Assembly: GCA_036346275.1 (NCBI GenBank)
Contig: CM070711.1
Coordinates: 47,679,435 to 47,743,434, forward strand
Length of the DNA stretch: 64,000 nucleotides
From: Otatea glauca
Lineage: Eukaryota > Streptophyta > Magnoliopsida > Poales > Poaceae
Direction of reading: 5' to 3'
Both the position numbers and the translations under genes were made by a program. Shown here one piece after another: positions 32,809 through 42,935 of this stretch (the stretch's first letter is position 1; every line of letters starts with the position of its first letter). Under the pieces are notes generated by a model that was not told the origin of the DNA, ran no database searches, and worked only from the letters and a program-made list of their open reading frames with translations.

Positions 32809-34690
32809 TGCAACACATGCACAAGAGTCTCTCAATCCTTTTCTAATTGCAACACATGCAATTAGAGCTCACTCTTAGCTCAAAAACCAAATGTGGGAGT
32901 GCAACACATGTACAATTCCACACAAATACTCAACAAAGCCAACAACAATCAAATGCCAGCCCCCAAGGCTCATTTTATAGCCTCCACAAGAAAAACTAGC
33001 CGTTGGGGGACAAACTAGACAAAGACACACAGGAAACCCTTTCATACCATTCTAAGGCCGATGTGACCAACCTCCAGTCCAACGGCTAGAAAAAACTAGC
33101 CGTTACTCAGAAAATCCGATCATACTGAGTGGGTCCGCTCATACCAGGCTCTAAAAATTGTCCTTCGGCTAAAATACCCCTTCTCTAGAAAAAAAAAATG
33201 CACCGAATTGACCCCGGTCATACCGCCGGTCGATATGATCGAAGTGGGTCCGGTCATACCGCCCCCTCTACCACCAAAACGTTCATAACTTTTTACTACA
33301 AACTCCGATTTAGGTGATCTTGGAATCTATGCGAAGCTTATCACGAGGGCTACAATCTTCAGCCATTTTCAAGATTTAAGCAATCATATATATTTTTAAA
33401 TATCACAAAAATAAAGACTCTAATGTAGTTATTCAAGTCTAAAATAAGATTTCTCGAAATCCATCACATAGACTTGATCAAGAGCGTGACTACAATCTAG
33501 AGAGTCAATAAGATAAAATATTGAGCCATGTGATGATCAACTCATGATCAAAATAATTTTGCAAAACACATTTGCAAATTCTAATCACATGCTCCAATAT
33601 CAAATGCATGAACACCAATATTTTGCAAAACACATTTGCAAATATAAATATTACAAACAAGAGCAATCAAGATCATATCTTTGTGCCATGTGATGATCAA
33701 CACATGATCAAACTAATTTGCAAACATATTTTCAAACCATATTCACATGCTCCAAGATAAGATTCAATTAAATCATATTTTGCAAAAACTCATTTTGCAA
33801 ACACAAAGTATAAACCTATCTTAGCCTTTGTGATGATCAAAATATGATCAAGTCACAAGGTAAGACTCCGATGCATGAGCTCTCTATTTGCAACATATGC
33901 AAATATCTAGCTCTATACAAACAACCACTTAAACCAACTTGCATAAGCTATCTCCCTTTTGCAACACATGCAAATCCATAGCTCTATACAAAAACCAAAT
34001 CAAATTCAATAAGAAGCAAGCATGAGCTCTCTTATTTGCAACACATGCAAATACTTAGCTCATACAAGAACCAACCAAGAGAGTGAGCTAGAATGAACCG
34101 AATTGAGTTCATCAACACATGATGAAGCTCAAGCTATAAGACTCGACCACTCTTAACAGTACGGCAACCTATACTAGCAACCCGGTCTCCCATCCAAACA
34201 CCGAGACCGGTAAAAGACTAGGAACACATCCTTAGCCCTAGCTAGTTATACCTTTGCCTCTCGCAACTACTTGGAGTTTTCATGATGACCGATCATCTTG
34301 TCTCCAAGTTGGGACCTTCATCTTGTTCATCAACACATGATGAACTCTTGTCTTAGCTTCGGGATCCTCTCTTGATGCTCATCAACACATGATGATGTAC
34401 TTGTCCCGATTATCCATCTCAACCTTGGACTTAACCTATTTCAAACTCATTAAAAGTGTTAGTCCAAAACACATGGTTGTCTCAATTATCAATGCACTCC
34501 ATTAACACATAATGGATACTCCCAAGATCCTTTGATCTTTTCCTTTGATGATTGACCACAACCTAAAGACAATTGATTGAAAAATTAATTGTATCTTAAG
34601 TATACTAATGCAACTAATGCTTCATATACTCAAGAACTTTCAATTGCCCTAGGATCAACAACGTGAACCATCAACACATGATTAGTTCTT
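32809..34690. repeat. Array of short hairpins sharing an ACACA-type loop
   Basis: Clear examples are 32842-32866 (arm TCTAATTGCA), 33558-33578 and 33622-33642 (TTTGCAAA), 33694-33710 (TGATCA), 33958-33974 (TTTGCA), 34033-34053 (TATTTGCA), 34108-34126 (TTCATCA), 34325-34345 (GTTCATCA), 34379-34395 (TCATCA) and 34498-34516 (TCCATTA). All have loop ACACA. Variants with loop ACTCA, AAATA or ACATA lie at 33534-33550, 33778-33802, 33834-33850 and 33886-33904. Some copies are tandem relatives with spacing of about 70-75 or 140-160 bases. Confidence 0.85.
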
Positions 34691-35533
34691 TGTTGATTGA
34701 ATGGCAACCGAACATAATTTAAATTGTCATGAGTATATATTAACTACACAAGTTTCATATACTCAATTCGATGGAATCTAAAAGTAATGATCCAATTTAT
34801 ATGGAGTGGGAGAAAGGGATCAATACTCTTAATACCATCAACAATAGAATAAACTCCATTAAATATGTGCATATAAATAATTGAACTTGGAATCAATATG
34901 CATATAATCAATTTTTGATTGCTTTGGAGTTTATCCTATATAGCTATGAGTATACTACAACTACACAAGTTAAATATACTCAAGGGATTTTTTTCAAACT
35001 AATGATCCTTGATATAGAGAGATGAAAGGGATCAATACTATTGAAACATCAAGATAAAGTATGAACTCCCCCTAAATGTATGCATTCATGTATATATGGA
35101 GTCAGAAACAAAATACACATCTTAAGGTTAAAACAATGGTGGAGTTCACCCTTTATCTTGAATCCAAATAATGTATCTAGAAATAATAAAGTTGCATTGG
35201 ATTCATACATTTTGGATTTCTATTTTTCTTTTTCATGGGACTATTCAAAAATATACTCAATAAACATGTTAGTCTCACATTTAGATTTATCAATGTGATC
35301 ATGAATATTATATCCAAGGAATGCAACAAGATATGATAATATGAACTCGAATGCATACCTTTGATATTTCCATCTTTTTCATCCAAAAGAAACTAATAAG
35401 GGTTAATCTCATAAAAGGATTTGTCATTAATTAACAATTAAGACTAACCAATATTATGATTATCAAAAGAGTTAGTTTCAATATTAGATTTGTCATTAAC
35501 ACCAAAACCAAACTAATGGAGCTTGAACTTTCA

Positions 35534-37273
35534 AAATCAATGAAAGGAACGAGGATGGTTCAGCTCCAAGGCCTTTAAGCGAGAAAGATGTTCATGACAT
35601 GATTAAGGATTTGAATAATGCGCATGGAAAGGGACGTAAATCAAGGACCTGTGAGAAGAGCATGTGGAAGAAGAGATTGATATTTTGGGACCTACCTTAC
35701 TAGGAGCAACTAGAAGTTCACCACTGCATCGATGTCATGCACGTAGAGAAGAATGTTTGTGATAGCTTGATTGGTCTCTTACTGAACATTAAGAGCAAAA
35801 TAAAGGATGGTATCAACACACAGCTTGACTTGGTCATATGGGTATAAAACCTGAGTTAGCACCGAAAGAGACTGATAAAGGCCGAACGTACTGCGAACCT
35901 GCTTGTTACACTCTGTCCAAGGCCGAGAGAACTGAACTATGCCAGTACTTGCATGGTGTAAAAGTTCTGTCCAGTTACTCCTCCAACATTAACAGACTTG
36001 TTTCGATGCAAGATTTGAAATTAATTGGCATGGAGTCTCATGATTGTCATGTGTTGATGACACAGATGCTCCCTATCGCAATTAGAAGTATTTTGTCGAT
36101 CAAGGTCCAGAGATAATCAGGAGGTTGTGTTATTTTTTTAACACAATTGCTCAAAAGTTCATCGATCCTGAAGGACTAGATGCTCTACAGGCCAAGGTAG
36201 TGATGACTTTATGTAATCTTGAGATGTATTTCCCTCTGTCGTTTTTTGATATCATGATCCATCTCATTGTTCACCTTGTGAGAGAGATAAAGATGTGCGG
36301 ACCCATGATCCTACGTAGCATATACCCGTTCAAGAGGTATATGGGAATTCTCAAGTCCTACGTACAGAATTGATTTCGATCGAAGGGTAGCATTATCGAA
36401 AGTTATGCAATTGAAGAGATCATATAGTTCTATGTTGATTACATGGCTCGAATCGAACTGATAGGTGTGCCTCGATCTCACCATAAGGGGAGGATCTAGG
36501 GTATCGGGACCATCGGAAGAAAAGAAATCATGCCTGATTCGATTGCATGTGCTAGAGCCCATTTCATGATTTTGCAACACATGGCTGTAGTATCCCTGTA
36601 TGTCGTCGAGCATAAGCATTGGCTAAGGCAAAAGAATCTGGCGCGGTAGGAGTCTTGGATCACGAGACAGTATAACCTTCAATTCAACAAATGGCTGAAG
36701 GAGCGACCCATCACTGGGAGCTCGTCAAATGACACGCTTACATGGTTGGCAAAAGGGCCAACTTTTACAGTTATGACATGGAAAGGATACAACTTAAATA
36801 GGTATATATTTTACACGAGAGATTAGGATATGACAAGCACAAACCAGAACAGCGGTGTCCACATAGATGCATTCAATACCGTTGGGTCAACGCGAAGCTC
36901 CTACTACGGGTTAATAGAGGAGATTTGGGAGCTCGACTACATACTTTTCAAGATCCCCCTGTTTCGGTGCCATTGGGTCCACCTCTAGTAGGTGAAGGTT
37001 AACAAGTATAGTGTCACTACTGTGGACCTCGAACGTGTCAGATACCAAGATGAACCATTCGTACTTTCTAACCAAATTGTTCAAGTCTTCTATGTAACCG
37101 ACCCATCTAATAAGAAGCGCCACGTAGTTCTTTAGAGAAAAAGGAGGATTGTCAGAGTTGAGAATGTAGTAGATGAGGAAGAATACAATCAATTTGACGA
37201 GTTGTGCCTCATATTGAAAACAACATAATGATCGAGGAAGAACAACCTGAGGAAGCTAGCTGCACACGCGTTG
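35534..37273 (+). pseudogene. CACTA TNPD-type transposase, C-terminal half
   Basis: Resumes as SEKDVHDMIKDLNNAHGKG, MWKKRLIFWDLPYWEQLEVH with one stop, HHCIDVMHVEKNVCDSLIG, then LVSMQDLKLIGMESHDCHV (DUF4218-like region). Next come a DUF4216-like SSYYGLIEEIWELDY near 36900-36945 and a tail with NVVDEEEYNQFDEL near 37160-37203. The tail is nearly identical to the end of the minus-strand TNPD at 22778-23009, so the two elements are related. Several stops and shifts are present. Confidence 0.8.
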
Positions 37274-37654
37274 ATCATCATGAAGGGCTAATTTTTATAC
37301 AAAAGAATAAGCAAGTGAATTATGATGAGCTCGACATGCTTATTTGTCATGTATTTATGTACAAAAGTAGATCTATATGTATATCATATATTCATATTTC
37401 AATGTTACAATAGCATGGCAGGCTTATTTTTTCCTAACAGAAGCAATTATACTGGTTTTGAGTTGATTGTTCGTGGTTCACAAAACCATAGTACATAAGA
37501 CTCCAAATTCAACCAGCTCATTTTTCAGACACCAAGGTTAACAACCACTCCCTTAGAGGTTCCAAGTGGTCACGACCACTCCCCAAGAGGTGGTCGAGAA
37601 TCAGCTGTGAAATAAGAGAGATCTTCAAGCAAGATTTGCTTTTGGCCTGTTCAC

Positions 37655-38150
37655 ACCAGAGACTATTCTATAATAGAACCATCTCTGATAAAACAATATC
37701 AAAGGCAATTCTAGTATAGAACCGTCTGTGATGTGTTACATCAGAGATGGTTCTATACTAGAACCATCTTTGATAAAGGCCCCTTATATATAACCGCAGC
37801 CAACCCAGCCTCTGCTCCCCAAACCCCCTAACCCTAGCCCCCAACAACCTCCTCCTGCGGCAGCCTCCTCGCGTGCCGACCCTGCTCCACCTCCTCCCCG
37901 TGCTGTTGGCTTCGCCACCTCCGGATTCGCCTCCTCCTCCCTGTGCCGTCGACTTCGCCACCTCCGGAGCCGCCGCCGCCTCCCCACACCGTCGGGTTCG
38001 CCCCATTCCGGAGCCACCTCCTCACTGCGTCGTTCGGCTTCGCCACCTCCTCGCCAGCCCTGCTCCGCCTCCTCTCACCAATCCAGCACTGCATCCTCTC
38101 CTAGGTGCCCGACTCCCTAGGTCCGTCACTGCCTCCTCCCCTAGTTAGTC
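37655..38150 (+). mobile_element. CACTA 5' end: repeat array, TATA box and GC-rich leader
   Basis: An array of GAACCATCTCTGATAAA-like motifs (37662-37780), then TTATATATAA (37784-37793), then a C-rich leader starting with CCAACCCAGCC and CCTAACCCTAG. The order matches other CACTA 5' ends here. A clean terminal CACTA is missing at 37650-37660 (CACCAGAGACTATTC may be its remnant). Confidence 0.55.
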
Positions 38151-38159
38151 CACTTCATT

Positions 38160-39490
38160 AGAATTTTTTTTCTCATTTCTACATTGATAATTGTTGCTCT
38201 TGCTACTAATTTAGTGCATTGGATTAGTTCCTTTTTGCGAATTGCGATGAATTAGGGCGATGTGCTGATCTATAGGGACTTGTTCTTGCCTATGTTGTAT
38301 TGAACCTTGGAGTCTTATGCGAAACTTGTCTTCAGATTTCACGTTAGTTTTGCTCTACAGTCATTGGAGGCTGAACATGCCACCATTGTGCTTAGAAAAT
38401 GCCAAATACTAATGAAGTATCCGTCCTTTATTGTATCTAGACCAGGGGAAGCTTGCGACTTAAAAATATTTGAACATATCTTGAATTGGATTGGAACTAG
38501 AAACATTACCGTTTATTATCAAATTCTGCATAGGGCCATACTGGCTATACTTCTTAACCATGGAGTACTTCATAGGAACTAGGAGCTACTTTATTAGTTT
38601 TACTAGTGCAGCTACTTTCAAATTAGAGTATAGGCAACACACTCAGAGCGTCGAAAATGATTCATCACAGAGCTGGACATTACATGCAGAGGCAATTGGC
38701 TTCTATCGTTCTATGTACTTTGCCCCCATGTTATATCTAAGTGATGTCCATTTGTCTTATTTGTTGGTAAAAGACAAAAACATTGTACCCAGTACCCAAA
38801 GATTTTAACCAGGCAAACATCTAGAAATTGAAACAATGTCCCTAAGACTCATTGCATCAATATATGATTTATCTCATTAATACCTTGTAATATTAATGCT
38901 TTTCACGAAAACTAAAATCGACATTTTTTATGTGAACATGTAATTTCCTTCCTAATTAGAAATTTTATAATTCTAGCAGCATCTCTTGTGCTGCAGTGTA
39001 TCTGCAAACTGCACTGTATATTAGCCCCCTTGTCTATACATTTATTGTTATTTGAACCACAATCATCAATATAATAACTTGTTTGGTCAAATTGTATTAT
39101 CTGAATCATAGTCATGCTACATAGAATAGCTAGTCTTAATTGGTTCTTTGAATTATTCTCACTGTTTGTTACCTTTTGAATGCTCAATGATGTAATTAGG
39201 GTCTCTAGAAGTTGAATTAGACAATTTCAGTAGTAATCTTGGTCTTGAAGTGCATGGTTACCTTATGTTAATGCTAGAAAGTATCAATTTGATGCTTCAT
39301 TGACTACGAGATTGATGTTCATATGACAACCGTCCAACCTGATCCCATATAAAATTTAACTCTCTTAAATCGAGATCTAATTTACTTTCCTCTGCTTACA
39401 ATGGGAATTGTTGATTTACCAACTGGCCTGATCTTTGAATACCTAACACAGTCTAGTTAAAAATGCATATGGAACTAACCAATTCTATAT
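38160..39490. other. No gene seen
   Basis: Non-coding, moderately AT-rich. Frames at 38307-38582 and 38491-38808 look like chance ORFs with no recognisable motif. May be first-intron DNA of the CACTA that starts at 37655. Confidence 0.4.
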
Positions 39491-39523
39491 TTGTAGTGCG
39501 ACCAATAGGGAAAGGGAAATAAC

Positions 39524-40550
39524 CTATGTGGATTTTACATTTGCCACAACAGATGGTTTAGGATCGATGTTTCTTCTTTCGGCACCAAACTCCTCATGTT
39601 TCCAATCGATGTTTCTCCATTGAGCCAAATCAGCAGGGTGTCTCAGCTTGCTATCTTCCTTTCGAGACTCATAATGCCAACGCAATAATTTTGTCTCTCT
39701 GGGATTTGCAAACAACCGCTCTAGACGGGGAATGATGGGCAAGTACCGTAATACCTTTGTCGGTGTACCTTTAGTGACCTCTTCATCGTCGTCGCTCTGG
39801 CTCTTACGCTTCTTTTCGTTACGCTCCTCCTTTTTTGTATCGGGGCACACCGCAAACTGGACAAACGTGCAGCTCCTGATGTGCGTTATGGTACAAAATG
39901 CAATCATTCGGATATGCATGTATCCTTTCTATTTCCATTCCTATGGGACATAGTAGCTTCTTCGCTTCATATATACTTGTTGGCAACTCATTTCCCTCTA
40001 GAAGCAAATCCGATAGAAGAACTAGAAGTGCATTGAAACTTGTATTTATCCAATGGTGTTTTGCCTTCAGTTCGCACAATGTAAGGACCGAACCCAACTT
40101 GGTGTATTCCGCTTTGCAACCCGAGAACAACGATTTGGCATCGTCTTCCATCAAGCTTTTGAACATTTCGAACTCTCTTTTCGTGTAATTTTCCTCGACA
40201 TCCCGCAACATTTGCTCCAAATTGTCCTCCTCAAAAATATCACGCTGTAACTCGTCATCGAGTTCCACCATGTCTCCGTTGCATATCTGAAGGGTACTAC
40301 TTGTCTCCCCGTGATGGATCCAACACATGTAATTCCTCACAAAGCCACGTGGAATCAAGTGGTCCTCAATTTGAGCTGAGCTGTTAAATCTCCTGAGATT
40401 CGTGCAATCAATGTAAGGACAATATATGAAGTTTACATCTCTGTTCACCATGTCCTCTTCTGCAATTGTTTTGAACTCCTTGACACCCCTCTGAAATTCA
40501 GCACTCACACGACTTTTTTGATACATCAATTCCTCACGGTCTATCTGCAA
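39524..40550 (-). pseudogene. CACTA TNPD-type transposase, N-terminal fragment
   Basis: The 243-codon frame 39819-40550 holds the transposase-associated domain (GVKEFKTIAEED, FIYCPYIDCTNLRRF, LIPRGFVRNYMCWIHHGE) and the next part (LEQMLRDVEENYTKREFEMF, CPNDCILYHN-like region, VCPVCGVPRYKK). The overlapping frame 39524-39919 continues with LPIIPRLERLFANPRETKLL and WRNIDWKHEEFGAERRNI. It is then cut off where related copies read RFGLSTDG. It is the longest open transposase frame in the window but lacks the catalytic core and C-terminus. Confidence 0.8.
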
Positions 40551-40867
40551 TTAGACTTCGAACAATAAATTAACGAAAAACTGGATTGACAGTTAGCTGG
40601 CTATTTCAAACATTGAGACATCTTTTCAATTAATATTACCTTTGCAAAATAGAGGACGGGTTTCAAGATATATCAATGTACTCCCGATCGATACCTAACT
40701 TCTTCCTAACTTAAGAGCTTCCAATTCTCTAGTTACGAGACATACATTGTAAACATCAACAGTGATATCGAATAAACTAATTATATAGTATAGTAGCTTG
40801 CAAATCTTTTGACTTCAATATGAAAGAAAACAAGGGAACCAATAATGACTTCTAATCTCTAAATAGG

Positions 40868-41592
40868 TTAGGTCCTAATCCCATTCAAGGATATGTTGTT
40901 CGGGCAAGTTTTTAAGCCGTTGTATAACTTTAGAGAAAATTTCGGCAGCATCTCCCTACTGTTCTCCAGATACACGTCTCGATAGTAGGTCTGTGTACCC
41001 GGAGAACACCACAGGGAGATACTACCGAAATCTACTTTGGAGTTGTACAACAGCTCAGGAACTTGCTTGAACCACATATCCTCGAACTGTCCAAAGAACG
41101 TGGACAATTCGAGACTGCCTACTTATAAATATGCCATTTCGATCGGCATATTTATAAACTAGCACCCTCGAACGGGAGACGTAGGTAACATTTATCACAT
41201 GACATCAACAATAATTCCAGATTAACACGAGAGCACTACAAATTAAGATAATTAAATACATGTGTGTTTGTCAAATAAAGGGTGCAAATCTGATAGGATA
41301 TACATAATACCAGTGCACCTAAATTTTTTTCGCGATATATCGAAATTACATAGTACAAAATTGAAGGGGTTTGAAAGAATGCTCATATTTTAAAGAAAAC
41401 CACAAATTCTGCAAAATAAGGGGAAATCTTCTCAGACTAGGCTTCAAATTTACCCTCTTAACACCCACTCTTGAGGATTTCAATTTTTCTCACCCAAGTA
41501 TTGCTTCCAACCACAGAATATGAGCTGTTTTTTTCATGTGGTAGCGGAGAAATATCCTTTAAAACAACAACAGAAGAGAGTTCAGCCAGAAG
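40868..41592. other. Leader region of the fourth CACTA, no gene called
   Basis: Between the promoter at 41593-41602 and the transposase start near 40550 (minus strand). A 79-codon minus-strand frame at 40868-41107 has no recognisable motif and no typical start, so it is not called a gene. Confidence 0.4.
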
Positions 41593-42062
41593 GGTATAAA
41601 TAACCTAGTGAGACACATCACAATCGGTTCTCAGTTAAGAAACGATAGTGATGTGCACACACATCACTATCGGTTCTCACTTGAAAAGCGATATTGATGT
41701 GATCATACAATCACTATCGCTTCTTACGTGAGAACCAACAATGATGTCACTATCGGTTCTCACCTAAGAAGCGATAGTGATGACCACGTGCACATCACTA
41801 TCGGTTCTTTTGTGAGAAGTGATAGTGATGTTCGCTTCTTATGTGAGAAGCGATAGTGACATGCATGATCATTACTATCGTTTCTCATAAAAAAAGTGAT
41901 AGTGATGACTACGTGCACATCACTTCACTATCGGTTCTAACCTGAGAACTGATAGTGATTATCATTAACACCCCTCCTAAGTCATCTATTACAATCGTTT
42001 TTCCTAAAAACTTAAGAACCGACCCAGATAAAACGATAGTGATGTACCATTCTGTACTAGTG
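41593..42062 (-). mobile_element. CACTA 5' terminus, CACTAGTACAGAA family
   Basis: The right edge reads TTCTGTACTAGTG, the complement of a CACTAGTACAGAA terminus. Inside are a dozen or more copies of CATCACTATCGGTTCTCA and inverse GAGAAGCGATAGTGATG (41610-42045). A TATA box (TTTATACCC on the minus strand, 41593-41602) follows. The motif differs from the other CACTA arrays, so this is another family. The transposase fragment at 39524-40550 lies downstream in the right orientation. The other terminus was not found. Confidence 0.8.
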
Positions 42063-42063
42063 T

Positions 42064-42194
42064 AACACTCCACGCCTTCGCCGCCCACGCCATTTCGTTG
42101 AGGACCTCGTTGGCGCGCCCTCACGCTGCCACCGCAAGTAGCAAGAGCTCCTTCCGGATCCTCTAGGGGCCCAGCCCCTGCGCCATGGTCTCCA
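42064..42194 (+). pseudogene. Possible host first exon, truncated on its 5' side by a CACTA
   Basis: GC-rich sequence ending CCATGGTCTCCAG before a GTGAGCTCC donor. One frame reads HAFAAHAISLRTSLARPHAA, then TASSKSSFRIL, a stop, and CAMVS. This is rich in Ala, Arg and Ser with almost no acids, like an organelle presequence. The family was not recognised. The CACTA ends at 42062, directly at the start, and the intron that would follow is interrupted by the copia element at 42462. Confidence 0.3.
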
Positions 42195-42461
42195 GGTGAG
42201 CTCCCGATCGACCTCCCTCGCTCAGCCCCTGTACGGGTATGGCCCTTTCCCGTGCCAGCTTGCCCGTCCAGTGGCTAGCTTGAGCTCCGGTGTCTCAGGA
42301 TACGGGAGAGTAAATTTGATTCAGGTTTATTGCACTTTGCTTCCGATCAGGAGAGAGTTTTCTTCGTGTGGTTCGGTTGCTCAAATGTTCGTCTCGTTTT
42401 TGGGAACCAGGTTTGGTTGTTGCTCCATTTGTGGGGTGGGGAAGCCTGAAGTGGATGATTT

Positions 42462-42688
42462 TGTTAAGGAACCTCGCTATCGAATAGTCCGGGTTCCCGA
42501 ACAGATCTGAATTGGAGAACAGAATGAGAGAGAGACACGTGTTTAGGGAGAGCAACAGCGGAAATTCTTTATTGCTAATGATTTCTGGTACATAGGGGGG
42601 ACCCCCTTCCTCCTTTTATAGCGCTCATCTAGGGTTTTGGCAAATGGGCCAACTTGGGCTTTCCATGGGCCACGAGGGTTTCCCAACA
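42462..42688 (-). repeat. 3' LTR of the copia element
   Basis: 227 bases with TG...CA ends. By eye it differs from the other LTR at about six positions and by one single-base gap. Confidence 0.9.
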
Positions 42689-42935
42689 CTCCCCCTTGGG
42701 CCCTTTGCCGCGAGATGCATATGCCTCATTAAAACTCCAGAAAAACCCAGTGGGAAAAATACTTGGAGAAAGAGTACATAGCATACGCTTACTATGTTGC
42801 ACGAATTGCCTCGTTAAAACCTTATACAAGAAAAACTTCATGAAAAACTTGCTAAGGAAAAAGAGTACAATTCTCCCAACTTCAATTGCTAATCTTCGAG
42901 ATTCATGTTGGGTATTCATAATTCATGCTCGAGAT

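Larger units (their letters stand above)
30973..35533. mobile_element. Composite insertion in the transposase gene, unclassified LTR-type repeat DNA
   Basis: Begins near a TGGGGGGTGAATAGGC word of a type common in long grass LTR-retrotransposons. It ends with TGGAGCTTGAACTTTCA, whose complement starts TGAAAGTTC like an LTR. Near 32690 the words CATCAACACCAAAACTCAAATAAAAC resemble those before the right end (35490-35520), so two related units, about 30973-32740 and 32740-35533, seem to be joined. No gag or pol is present. No target-site duplication was found. The host transposase also lacks about 110-130 codons at this point. Confidence 0.5.
28970..37640 (+). mobile_element. CACTA transposon with split transposase; right end not identified
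   Basis: Starts CACTACTACAGAA at 28970, followed by a subterminal array of AACGGTTTTATACNAAAACC-like units to about 29215 and a TATA box (29217-29227). A plus-strand TNPD gene follows in two halves around a 4.56-kb insertion. Its 3' region runs to about 37640, where another CACTA 5' end begins. I see no TNPA gene and no terminal TAGTAGTG on the right. Confidence 0.75.

Noticed and set aside
32809..34690. A CRISPR array as explanation of the regularly repeated ACACA-centred words
   Set aside because: The repeats are short hairpins with variable arms and irregular spacing, in a plant transposon; there are no constant repeats with unique spacers.
28970..42062. A single 13-kb CACTA from the terminus at 28970 to the one at 42062
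   Set aside because: The terminal sequences (CACTACTACAGAA and CACTAGTACAGAA) and the subterminal motifs differ, both ends look like 5' ends with their own TATA boxes, and transposase fragments point in opposite directions.
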